From the NCBI GenBank assembly GCA_020073615.1, contig JAIQEX010000065.1:1-36986 (forward strand): a stretch of 36,986 nucleotides of DNA, in the 5' to 3' direction. The DNA is from Terriglobia bacterium. Lineage in GTDB: Bacteria > Acidobacteriota > Terriglobia > Bryobacterales > Bryobacteraceae. Positions 16,155-23,361 of this stretch are shown in pieces. The translations under genes and the position numbers were made by a program. Every line of letters begins with the position of its first letter. The stretch's first letter is position 1. The notes beneath the pieces were generated by a model, which was not told where the DNA came from, did not search any database, and saw nothing but the letters and a program-made list of their open reading frames with translations.

Positions 16155-16958
16155 ATGCTGCACCTGATGGAAGAGTTGGCCGCCGGGTCGCGCGTCCTCG
16201 ATCTGGGAGCCGGCGCCGGGAGTTTTCCGGGCGCCAAAGCGGGCTTGTGCCTGGTTAGGCTGGACCTGCAGGCGCCGGCGGCGGGATGTTCCGGATCGTA
16301 CGTCCGCGCCGATGCCGCCCGCATGCCGTTCGCACCGGGCGCATTCGACCTCATCATCGGCAATCACAGCCTCGAGCATTTCTGCGAGCTGGAGGCGACG
16401 GTGCGCGAGATCGGCCGGGTGCTGAAACCGGGCGGAGCCCTCTATGTCGCCGTTCCCGATGCCACCACCCTGACCGACCGCATCTATCGCTGGATGGGGC
16501 GGGGCGGGGGACACGTCAATCCGTTCCGCTCGCCCGAGGAAGTGGTGGGCCTGATCGCGAGGCTGACCGGGATCGAACATCGCGCCACGCGCGAGCTCTA
16601 CAGTTCGCTCTCGTTCCTGAACGCCCACAATTTCGTGGGCCGCCCGCAGAAGAAGACCATCCTGTTTGCCCGTGGCAACGAGCGCTTTCTGGCCGTTTTC
16701 ACCTGGCTGCTGCGCTGGTGGGACCGGCGCTTCGCCACGCGCCTGAGCCGCTACGGCTGGTCGTTCTACTTCGGCGGGTGGGGCGCGCCGGAAAGCGCCG
16801 AGCCGTGGGTGAACGTGTGCGTGCGCTGCGGGTCGGGCCACTCCGAAGCGTTCCTGCAGAAGGCGGGCGGGATACGCCCCGCGCTGGGCGGCTGGCGAAG
16901 CTACCGCTGCCCGGCGTGCGGCGGATTCAACCTGCTGGTTACAGGGATGAGCCGGTAG
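16155..16958 (+). CDS. Class I SAM-dependent methyltransferase with C-terminal zinc ribbon
   Basis: This 267-aa protein has the methyltransferase core: SRVLDLGAGAGSF (motif I), DAARMPFAPGAFDLIIGNHS (motifs II/III), LEHF, and REIGRVLKPGGALYVAVPD. A second part (about 130-220) is rich in aromatic and Arg residues. The C-terminus has CVRCG and CPACG pairs, suggesting a bound zinc. Methyltransferases of the Methyltransf_11 type act on many small molecules, quinones, or cell-surface glycans; the substrate is unknown. AGGAGACC lies just upstream of ATG 16155, a good ribosome-binding site. The downstream gene encodes a secreted protein, with no obvious functional link. Confidence 0.85.
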   Translation: MLHLMEELAAGSRVLDLGAGAGSFPGAKAGLCLVRLDLQAPAAGCSGSYVRADAARMPFAPGAFDLIIGNHSLEHFCELEATVREIGRVLKPGGALYVAVPDATTLTDRIYRWMGRGGGHVNPFRSPEEVVGLIARLTGIEHRATRELYSSLSFLNAHNFVGRPQKKTILFARGNERFLAVFTWLLRWWDRRFATRLSRYGWSFYFGGWGAPESAEPWVNVCVRCGSGHSEAFLQKAGGIRPALGGWRSYRCPACGGFNLLVTGMSR

Positions 16959-17107
16959 CCCCATCGAGCCCCTGCTGCAACGTGGCCATCGGTGGTGGTT
17001 TTCGGCCACCGGACGGCTTGCGGAATCATGCGCAATCCATTGAAACTGCGCCAGATCCCGTTTGGCCCGATCCGTGCTGTTGAGCGGGTGCAGTTCGGGA
17101 GGCCCTT

Positions 17108-19051
17108 ATGGAACGCGTGCATCATTCACGGTTGTTGGCTCTGGCGGGATCAGTGCTCCTGGCCGCCGGCGTGTTCACCCCGGCCCGCGCGCAGGATCCC
17201 GACGATCAACAGCGGGCGGTGGCCCGCATCAGTTTGATGAATGGCGAGGTGTCGGTTCGCCGCGGCGATTCGGGCGAATGGGTGGCGGGCGTGATCAACG
17301 CGCCGCTGCTGGCCGACGACCGCATCTCCACCGGTCCCAATTCGCGCGCCGAGGTGCAGTTGGACTCGGCCAACATGCTGCGTATGGGCGGCAATGCCGA
17401 AGTGCGGTTGACCTCGCTCGAGTACGGGCGCTATCAGATGGAAATTGCCCGCGGCACGGTCACCTACCGCGTCCTGCGGCCGTCCTCCGCTAATGTTGAA
17501 GCGGATACTCCGAATGTTTCCGTACGTCCCTCCAAGCAAGGCACTTACCGCATCACCGTGAACGACGCCGGCGAATCCGAAATCACCGCCCGCGCGGGCG
17601 ACGTGGAGGTGTTCACCCCGCGCGGCTCGCAGTGGGTTTATGCGGGCCAGACGATGCTGGCGCGCGGCTCTTCTTCCGACCCCGAATTTCAGGTCGCGAG
17701 CGCCATCCCCTATGACGACTGGGATCGCTGGTCCGACAGCCGGGATCGCGCCCTCACGCAATCGGCCAGCGCGCGCTATGTCCCGCCCGGCGTCAACGGC
17801 GCCGAGGACTTGGATTCCTACGGCACCTGGACCGACAATCCGCAGTACGGTAATGTCTGGCGTCCGGCGGTGCCGTTGGGCTGGGCGCCGTACCAGGCAG
17901 GCCGCTGGGTTTGGCTCGACTGGTATGGGTGGACTTGGGTAAGCTACGACCCTTGGGGCTGGGCGCCCTACCACTATGGCCGCTGGTTCTGGGACGCGGG
18001 GTGGTGCTGGTATCCCGGCGCCTTCGGGGTCCGGCACTTCTGGTCTCCCGCGCTGGTCGGCTTTTTCGGGTTCGGCCATGGCGTGGGATTCGGCTTCGGG
18101 TTTGGCCGCGTCGGTTGGGTGCCGCTGGCGCCCTTCGAGGTCTTCCATCCCTGGTGGGGCCGCGGCTTCTACGGCGGACGCTCCTTCGAGCGAAACGTGA
18201 ATATTACTAACGTAAATATCACGAATAATTTCAGAAACGCGCGCGCCTTGAATGGTGTCTCCGCCGTCAGCGCGGAGGATTTCCGGGGCGGCCGCTTCAA
18301 CAATATTCAGCGCGTTTCCGGCGCCCAGGTCGGGGAGGCGGGCTTGATTCGCGGGCGTGTGCCCATCACGCCCACCAGCGCCAACCTGCGCTTCTCCGAC
18401 CGTGCTGCGGCCAACGTTCCGCGGTCCAGTGAGAACACGCGGTTCTTCACGCACCAGCAGCCGTCCCAGGTGCAGCGCGTCCCGTTTGCCCAGCAACAGC
18501 GGGCTATGGAGCAGGGAAGCCGCGCAGCGCAAGCGCCCGCCCGCGGGGCAGCCGCTCCCGCCCCCGGCGGATTCCGCGGCGCGCAGGGACAGTCCAACGC
18601 CGCGCCAAGGGGCGGCGAGAATGGCGCGTCTGGCGGCTTCCGCCGCTTCGGCGAGTCCCCGGCGCAGAACACCACCCCGCGCGCCAACGACCGGCCTCCG
18701 GCAGCTACCCAGGCGCCCGCCCAGCGGGGCGGTGGTTGGAACCGCTTTGGGGCACCGGGTGGCAATCAGGCGCCGCCGCGCAGCGTAGAGCGCCAGGCGC
18801 CCCCGCAATCGAACGGTGGCTTCAACCGCTTCGGGAGCCCCGGCTCCTCGAATAATGCGCCACGGCAGCAGTATTCGCCGCCCCCGCGTTCGGAATCCCG
18901 GAGCAACCCGGGCGGCAGCCCGCCGCGCTCCAGCGCCCCGAGCTACAGCGCTCCGCGTTCGTCCGGTGGTGGCGGCGGGGGCGGCGCCCGCTCCTCGGGC
19001 GGTGGCGGCCACGCCTCGGGCGGCGGCAGCAGCCGGGGAGGCCACAAGTAA
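17108..19051 (+). CDS. Secreted FecR-domain, Trp/Tyr-rich protein (DUF6600-like)
   Basis: This 647-aa secreted protein has a signal peptide (about 1-28, ending TPARAQ), then a FecR-like domain (about 37-180, with RISLMNGEVSVRRGDSGEW, ISTGPNSRAEVQLDSAN, RMGGNAEVRLTSLEYG). A Trp/Tyr repeat region (about 225-335) contains repeated WxPYxxGRWVWxDxYGWTWVSYDPWGWAPYHYGRW-type units, as in DUF6600. Residues 440-647 are a low-complexity tail rich in Gly, Ser, Pro, Arg and Gln that ends in Gly/Ser repeats. Such proteins are seen in Acidobacteriota and related phyla; their function is unknown. GGGAGG lies 5 nt before ATG 17108. A strong terminator follows at 19092. The tail is probably disordered and may interact with the cell surface. 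Confidence 0.85.
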   Translation: MERVHHSRLLALAGSVLLAAGVFTPARAQDPDDQQRAVARISLMNGEVSVRRGDSGEWVAGVINAPLLADDRISTGPNSRAEVQLDSANMLRMGGNAEVRLTSLEYGRYQMEIARGTVTYRVLRPSSANVEADTPNVSVRPSKQGTYRITVNDAGESEITARAGDVEVFTPRGSQWVYAGQTMLARGSSSDPEFQVASAIPYDDWDRWSDSRDRALTQSASARYVPPGVNGAEDLDSYGTWTDNPQYGNVWRPAVPLGWAPYQAGRWVWLDWYGWTWVSYDPWGWAPYHYGRWFWDAGWCWYPGAFGVRHFWSPALVGFFGFGHGVGFGFGFGRVGWVPLAPFEVFHPWWGRGFYGGRSFERNVNITNVNITNNFRNARALNGVSAVSAEDFRGGRFNNIQRVSGAQVGEAGLIRGRVPITPTSANLRFSDRAAANVPRSSENTRFFTHQQPSQVQRVPFAQQQRAMEQGSRAAQAPARGAAAPAPGGFRGAQGQSNAAPRGGENGASGGFRRFGESPAQNTTPRANDRPPAATQAPAQRGGGWNRFGAPGGNQAPPRSVERQAPPQSNGGFNRFGSPGSSNNAPRQQYSPPPRSESRSNPGGSPPRSSAPSYSAPRSSGGGGGGGARSSGGGGHASGGGSSRGGHK

Positions 19052-19091
19052 GAGTTCTCGTTCCTTAGCAAAGCGTCAGTTTCTTCCCATA

Positions 19092-19129
19092 GGCCCGGTC
19101 CCATTCAGCGGGGACCGGGCCGTTTTTTT
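19092..19129 (+). terminator. Rho-independent terminator of the FecR-domain gene
   Basis: A perfect 11-bp stem, GGCCCGGTCCC (19092-19102) with GGGACCGGGCC (19111-19121), an 8-nt loop, then G and seven T (19123-19129). It lies 40 bp after the stop codon at 19051. Confidence 0.9.
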
Positions 19130-19156
19130 GAATTCCATGCCTTCCTCGCCACGATG

Positions 19157-19166
19157 GTTTGCAAAC
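19157..19166. promoter_or_regulatory. Short palindrome upstream of higB remnant
   Basis: GTTTGCAAAC is a perfect 10-bp palindrome, followed by GTAAAC, 14 nt upstream of the higB remnant start at 19181. HigA-type antitoxins bind short palindromes over their own promoter, so this is a plausible HigA site, but short palindromes also arise by chance. Confidence 0.35.
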
Positions 19167-19180
19167 TGTAAACTGAACGT

Positions 19181-19536
19181 GTGCGCGTGATCAGCAGGAA
19201 GGCGATCCGCGAATTTGGAAAAGCTTCACAGCGACGCCGTACCCTCCTTGTGGAACTGCGCAAGCCACGCGGAAAGCGCAGTGGCAGTGCTTCGCACAAC
19301 TCCGTGCCGATTTCCGGAGCGCGGACCAGGTGGGCCGTCGAACGGTCTTCAACATCGGCGGTAACAAGTACCGACTGGTCGCGCGCGTGAACTGCCGGAG
19401 CCACCGGTTCTTCATACTGCACATCATGCTGCACGCCGATTACAGCAAGGGGATTGGAAGGTTTGACATCAGCGGCGGATTTGCCGATGATGCAGTCATG
19501 CGGCACGCCCAATACAGGAAAGGGGACGGGAACTAA
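19181..19536 (+). pseudogene. higB: Frameshifted HigB-type toxin
   Basis: The frame beginning at GTG 19181 gives MRVISRKAIREF, the typical HigB start. The family match then jumps frame to LEKLHSDAVPSLW (from 19215) and again to QWQCFAQLRADFRSADQVG, RRTVFNIGGNKYRLVARVN and HADYSKG, ending at 19536. Two frameshifts thus separate three pieces of one mRNA-interferase-like toxin of about 95 residues. The last piece also carries a second copy of its end: HADYSKG near 19430-19450 and HAQYRKG near 19502-19522 arise from a 72-nt in-frame duplication. The stop TAA overlaps the ATG of the antitoxin (TAATG), the normal toxin-first HigBA layout. The toxin cannot be made as a single chain without recoding. 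Confidence 0.8.
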
Positions 19537-19949
19537 TGCCTCTAAGAGCGCGCCGCAAGCCGATTGACCCGGAGAAATACGCACGGCTCGCTGCCGCATC
19601 GTTGCCGATTCCACCGCGTAGCGAAGCCGACAATGATCGGCTGATCGAACTTCTGTCCAGCCTGGACGAGCGGGAACACCTCACTCCCGAGGAGACGGCT
19701 TTCGCCGAGTTGCTGGCGATCGTCATCGAGGATTTTGAAGACAAACACTACCCGCTACCGGCCGTACCGCCGCACGAAGCGCTGAAAGCGCTCATGGAAG
19801 ATCGCGCCCTGCGCCACAAAGATGTATGGCCTGTTGTGGGGAACAAGGGACTCACCACGGAGATCCTGAACGGCCGGCGCAAGATCAGTTCCGCACTGGC
19901 GAAGCGCCTTGCCACCCATCTCCACGTCCCCGTGGAACTGTTCCTGTAG
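19536..19949 (+). CDS. higA: HigA-type antitoxin with Xre helix-turn-helix
   Basis: This 137-aa protein has a charged N-terminal part (about 1-75, including LTPEETAFAELLAIVIEDFE) and a C-terminal Xre-like helix-turn-helix (about 80-137). The latter shows ALKALMEDRALRHKDVWPVV, NKGLTTEILNGRRKISSALA and KRLATHLHVPVELFL, as in HigA antitoxins of the toxin-first type. It is intact although the toxin in front of it is frameshifted. The ATG overlaps the toxin stop (TAATG). It may persist as a DNA-binding regulator or as protection against other HigB copies. Confidence 0.85.
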   Translation: MPLRARRKPIDPEKYARLAAASLPIPPRSEADNDRLIELLSSLDEREHLTPEETAFAELLAIVIEDFEDKHYPLPAVPPHEALKALMEDRALRHKDVWPVVGNKGLTTEILNGRRKISSALAKRLATHLHVPVELFL

Positions 19950-20148
19950 GGGAAGTACGCGCCAGTTGCGGCGCTTCCACTCCGTCGATTGCACACCGGT
20001 CAAATGTGATCACCTGCGTTCCGGCCGCCTCGGCAACCGGCCAGGCAGCTGGCCGAACTCAATTAGTTGACATAATATCCGTTATCAGAAGTTAGAGAAA
20101 CGGCCGCCGCATTCGCCACCCTCTTGACATATTTTTCTACATCGTGCA

Positions 20149-20162
20149 ATCTATGCATAGAT
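20149..20162. promoter_or_regulatory. Palindromic operator candidate for PadR
   Basis: ATCTATGCATAGAT is a perfect 14-bp palindrome 16 nt upstream of the PadR ATG at 20179. TTGACA lies at 20124-20129, about 20 bp before it, and GATAAT, a -10-like hexamer, overlaps its right end (20160-20165). The TTGACA-GATAAT spacing is too long for a classical promoter pair, so the exact promoter is unclear. PadR proteins bind palindromes overlapping their own promoter. Confidence 0.6.
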
Positions 20163-20178
20163 AATCTTGGCATAATAC

Positions 20179-20520
20179 ATGGCGGCTCCTCCCCAAGGCG
20201 ACCTCCTCCCCGGCACCCTCGAGATGCTCATCCTGCTGACGCTCCGCCGCGAGCCGCTTCACGGCTACGCCATCGCGCAGCGCATCCAACAGACCTCCGC
20301 CGATCTCCTCCGCGTCGAAGAAGGCTCGCTCTATCCGGCCTTGCAACGCATGCTGATCGAGGGCTGGGTCTCCGCCGAATGGGGAGTGTCGGCGCGCCAC
20401 CGCCGCGTCCGCATCTACACGCTGACGCCCGCCGGCCGCAAACAACTGACCCTCGAAACGGAGCGCGTGGGCCGTGTGCTCGACGGAATCGCCCGCGTGA
20501 TGCGGCTGGCGGAAGCATGA
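20179..20520 (+). CDS. PadR-family transcriptional regulator
   Basis: This 113-aa winged-helix regulator has GTLEMLILLTLRREPLHGYA, IAQRIQQTSADLLRVEEGSL, YPALQRMLIEGWV and a basic wing RHRRVRIYTLTPAGRKQL, all diagnostic of the PadR family. PadR proteins repress nearby genes, often in response to phenolics or toxic compounds. In Acidobacteriota, PadR genes are typically placed just before ADOP permeases. Its TGA overlaps the ATG of the permease (ATGA at 20517-20520), so it is translationally coupled. A 14-bp palindrome lies just upstream. Confidence 0.93.
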   Translation: MAAPPQGDLLPGTLEMLILLTLRREPLHGYAIAQRIQQTSADLLRVEEGSLYPALQRMLIEGWVSAEWGVSARHRRVRIYTLTPAGRKQLTLETERVGRVLDGIARVMRLAEA

Positions 20521-23132
20521 AACGCATCCTGCGGTACTTCCGGGCGCGCCAGTTCGAACGCGATCTCGCCGCCGAGCTCGAGGCTCATCTCGACGAGAAG
20601 ATCGCTGAGCTGATTGCCGCAGGCATGCATCCGGACCAGGCGCGAGCCCACGCCCTTCGCCACTTCGGCAACCGTACCCGTCTCCTCGAACGCTGCCGCG
20701 AGAAATGGGCCTTCATGCCGCTCGACGAGATCGGCCAGGACGTGCGCTACGCCCTGCGCATGCTTCGCAAGAGCCCGGTATTCACCGCCGTGGCGGTGTT
20801 GTCGCTGACCCTGGGCATCGCAGCCAACATCCTGATCTTTAGCGCCGTGGACAACGTCCTCCTGCGTTCCCTCCCCTACCCCCAGCCCAGACGCCTGTTC
20901 GCGCTGTGGTCCCGCTCCGCGCCGCACGGCGCCGAACCCATGCACGTGTCGGCCGCCGACTTTTACGACTGGCGGGCGCAGTCGCACGCCTTCGAATCGC
21001 TCGCCGCCTACGCAAGCTGGCCGATGAACCTGACCGATATCGACGAGCCGCGCCGCCTCGCGACCGAGCTCGTCTCGGCGAGCCTGTTCGCCACCCTCGG
21101 CGTCCAGGCGCACATCGGCCGCACCTTCGCCCCCGACGAGGATCGCGAGCAGAGCGCCCCCGTGGTGGTCATCAGCCACCGCTTGTGGCGGGAGCTCGGC
21201 GCACCTTCCGAAATCGCCGGCCGTGAACTGACCATCAACGGCTCGCCGGCGACGGTGATCGGCGTCATGCCCGCCGGCTTCGCCTTCCCCTCGCCAGAGA
21301 CCGACGCCTGGGTGCCGCTCGCGTTGAATACCGCCAATCGCTCCAACCGGGAAGGTCGTTGGCTCAAGGTGATCGGCCGGCTCCGCCCCAACATCACCGG
21401 GCGCGATGCGGCCACGGAGATGGACGTGATCTCCCGGCGCCTGGCGGCGGCGTACCCGGCGATCAACACCGGATGGAGCGCGTCCCTCGTACCCTTGCAG
21501 GAGGAGCTGGTGGGCAAAACCCGTCCGATTCTGCTGACGCTCCAGGCCGGCGGCCTGCTGCTGCTTCTCATCGCCTGCGCCAATCTCGCCAACCTGCTGC
21601 TCGCCAGGGGCGCGTCCCGCAGCCGGGAGATCGCCGTGCGGGCGGCCCTCGGAGCAGGCCGCGCGCGCATACTCCGCCAACTGATCGTGGAGAGCCTGGT
21701 GCTGGCCACCCTCGGCGGCGGCTTGGCGCTCGCCCTCGCCACACAAGGCATCGCGCTCGTGAGGACGTTCGGCGCCGGCCTCATCCCGCGAGCCGAAGAC
21801 ATCCACATGAGTAGTCCGGTCGCTCTGTTCGCCCTGGCCGCGACGGTGTTCACCGCGCTGATCTTCGGCCTGGCGCCGGCACTCGACGCCGCGCGCGTCG
21901 GCCTCCGGGCGCATCTCGCTTCGGCGGCGCGCGGGACGCCCCGCGACCTGGAACACAAGCGAGGACTGCTGGTTTCGATCGAGATCGCGCTGGCATCCAT
22001 CCTGCTGGTCGCAACCGGTCTGCTGGGCGAGAGCCTCGTGCGCCTGCTCGCGACCGCACCGGGATTGCAAACCGGCCACGTGCTCACCATGCGGCTCGCC
22101 TTGCCGCGATCGAAATACCCCACCAACGCGGCGCAGATTGCGTTCTTCCAGCAGCTTCTCGAACGCGCGCAGAGCCTGCCGGGCATCGCCGCCGCCGGGG
22201 AGATCAGCGATACCCCGCTCGCCGGCAACAACCCCACCTTCGAGTTTGTGGTCCAGGGTGCGGTCCGCGGCCCATCCGATCCGCCGCTCCAGGCCGGCCT
22301 GCGCGTGATCAGCGCGGGTTATCTGCGCGCCGCGGGAATCCCGCTGCGCAAGGGCCGCGACTTCACCGCCGCCGATCGTCCCGGCAGCATGCCGGTCGCG
22401 ATCGTCAACGAAACCATGGCGCGCCGCTGCTGGCCCGGCGCCGATCCTTTGGGGCGCGCCGTACGCCTCAAGGAAGACCAGCGCTGGATGACCGTCGCCG
22501 GCGTGGTCCCCGACATCAAACACATGGGCCTCAAGGCCGACGAAGGACCGGTCGTCTATACTCCGTACGCGCAGAAGACCCAGGAGTGGCTGGCGTGGAC
22601 AACCCTCCTGGTGCGCACCGCGGGCGAGCCCATGGATTTCGTGCCCGCCGTCCGCAACGCCATCCGCGGCCTCGACAAGAATCAGCCCGTGGCGGAGATC
22701 TCCACGCTCGAACGGTCGCTCGCGCGCTCGACCGCGGTGCCGCGCTTCACTACCCTGGTCATCGGCGTAGTGTCCGGCTTGGCCCTCCTGATTGCGGTCG
22801 TCGGGGTCTACGGCTTGCTGGCCTACACGGTGGCGCGGCGCATGCCCGAGCTGGGGATCCGGCTGGCGCTCGGCGCATCGCCGCGGCAACTGTCCTGGCT
22901 CCTGCTGCGGCAGGCGATGGTGCGCGTGCTCGGCGGAGTCGCCGCCGGCCTCGCCGGCTCCTGGTGGTTGGCACACTGGCTGGAAAGCCTGCTCTTCGGT
23001 GTGCGCCCGCACGACCCCGCGACCTTCGCCGGTGTCGCGGCCGTCCTGCTCCTCGCCTCGCTGGCCGCGGTCCTGGCCCCCGCCCGCCGTGCCATGAAGA
23101 TCGACCCGACGGCCGCTCTGCGGGCCGAGTGA
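20517..23132 (+). CDS. ADOP-type ABC transporter permease (MacB/FtsX-like)
   Basis: This 871-aa protein has the acidobacterial ADOP architecture. An N-terminal soluble prefix (about 1-80, RYFRARQFERDLAAELEAHL, HALRHFGNRTRLLE) is followed by a first membrane helix (about 88-112), a MacB-like periplasmic domain, an FtsX permease region (about 335-450), a second periplasmic domain, and a final FtsX region (about 745-865). The C-terminus reads LFGVRPHDPATFAGVAAVLL to RRAMKIDPTAALRAE. These permeases work with ABC ATPases in macrolide or lipid/peptide efflux. No ATPase gene is adjacent, so an unlinked ATPase must supply energy. A 144-bp near copy of its 3' end recurs at 27528-27671. Confidence 0.93.
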   Translation: MKRILRYFRARQFERDLAAELEAHLDEKIAELIAAGMHPDQARAHALRHFGNRTRLLERCREKWAFMPLDEIGQDVRYALRMLRKSPVFTAVAVLSLTLGIAANILIFSAVDNVLLRSLPYPQPRRLFALWSRSAPHGAEPMHVSAADFYDWRAQSHAFESLAAYASWPMNLTDIDEPRRLATELVSASLFATLGVQAHIGRTFAPDEDREQSAPVVVISHRLWRELGAPSEIAGRELTINGSPATVIGVMPAGFAFPSPETDAWVPLALNTANRSNREGRWLKVIGRLRPNITGRDAATEMDVISRRLAAAYPAINTGWSASLVPLQEELVGKTRPILLTLQAGGLLLLLIACANLANLLLARGASRSREIAVRAALGAGRARILRQLIVESLVLATLGGGLALALATQGIALVRTFGAGLIPRAEDIHMSSPVALFALAATVFTALIFGLAPALDAARVGLRAHLASAARGTPRDLEHKRGLLVSIEIALASILLVATGLLGESLVRLLATAPGLQTGHVLTMRLALPRSKYPTNAAQIAFFQQLLERAQSLPGIAAAGEISDTPLAGNNPTFEFVVQGAVRGPSDPPLQAGLRVISAGYLRAAGIPLRKGRDFTAADRPGSMPVAIVNETMARRCWPGADPLGRAVRLKEDQRWMTVAGVVPDIKHMGLKADEGPVVYTPYAQKTQEWLAWTTLLVRTAGEPMDFVPAVRNAIRGLDKNQPVAEISTLERSLARSTAVPRFTTLVIGVVSGLALLIAVVGVYGLLAYTVARRMPELGIRLALGASPRQLSWLLLRQAMVRVLGGVAAGLAGSWWLAHWLESLLFGVRPHDPATFAGVAAVLLLASLAAVLAPARRAMKIDPTAALRAE

Positions 23133-23361
23133 GCGCCATCAGTAGGGTAGCCTGCCCTCGCCCCAAAGGCGCGCTCCGCGTGAGGCCAGGCCGCGAGCCC
23201 CATCAGCGCCGACCGCGCTGATTCCTGGCGAGACCTATCTATCGGTGCCGCAGCACATGTCAGTAACGCGCGTTATACGACCAAGTGACCTTGCGAGGTT
23301 TGCGCTGGACTCCTAAACGCTACGCGACTACTCGCGGGTAATCGGACACGATGCGACGCTT

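Noticed and set aside
17150-19045. 631-aa open frame opposite the FecR-domain gene
   Set aside because: It mirrors the low-complexity tail and FecR region; the plus-strand gene has a signal peptide, SD and terminator.
20415-23012. 865-aa open frame on the minus strand opposite the ADOP permease
   Set aside because: High GC content keeps the opposite frame open. It shows no domain and is rich in Gln, His, Arg and Gly, as antisense frames of GC-rich genes are.
23133-23361. Possible small gene or mobile element remnant between the permease and the Avs-like gene
   Set aside because: No terminal inverted repeat or family sequence was seen; short open frames only.
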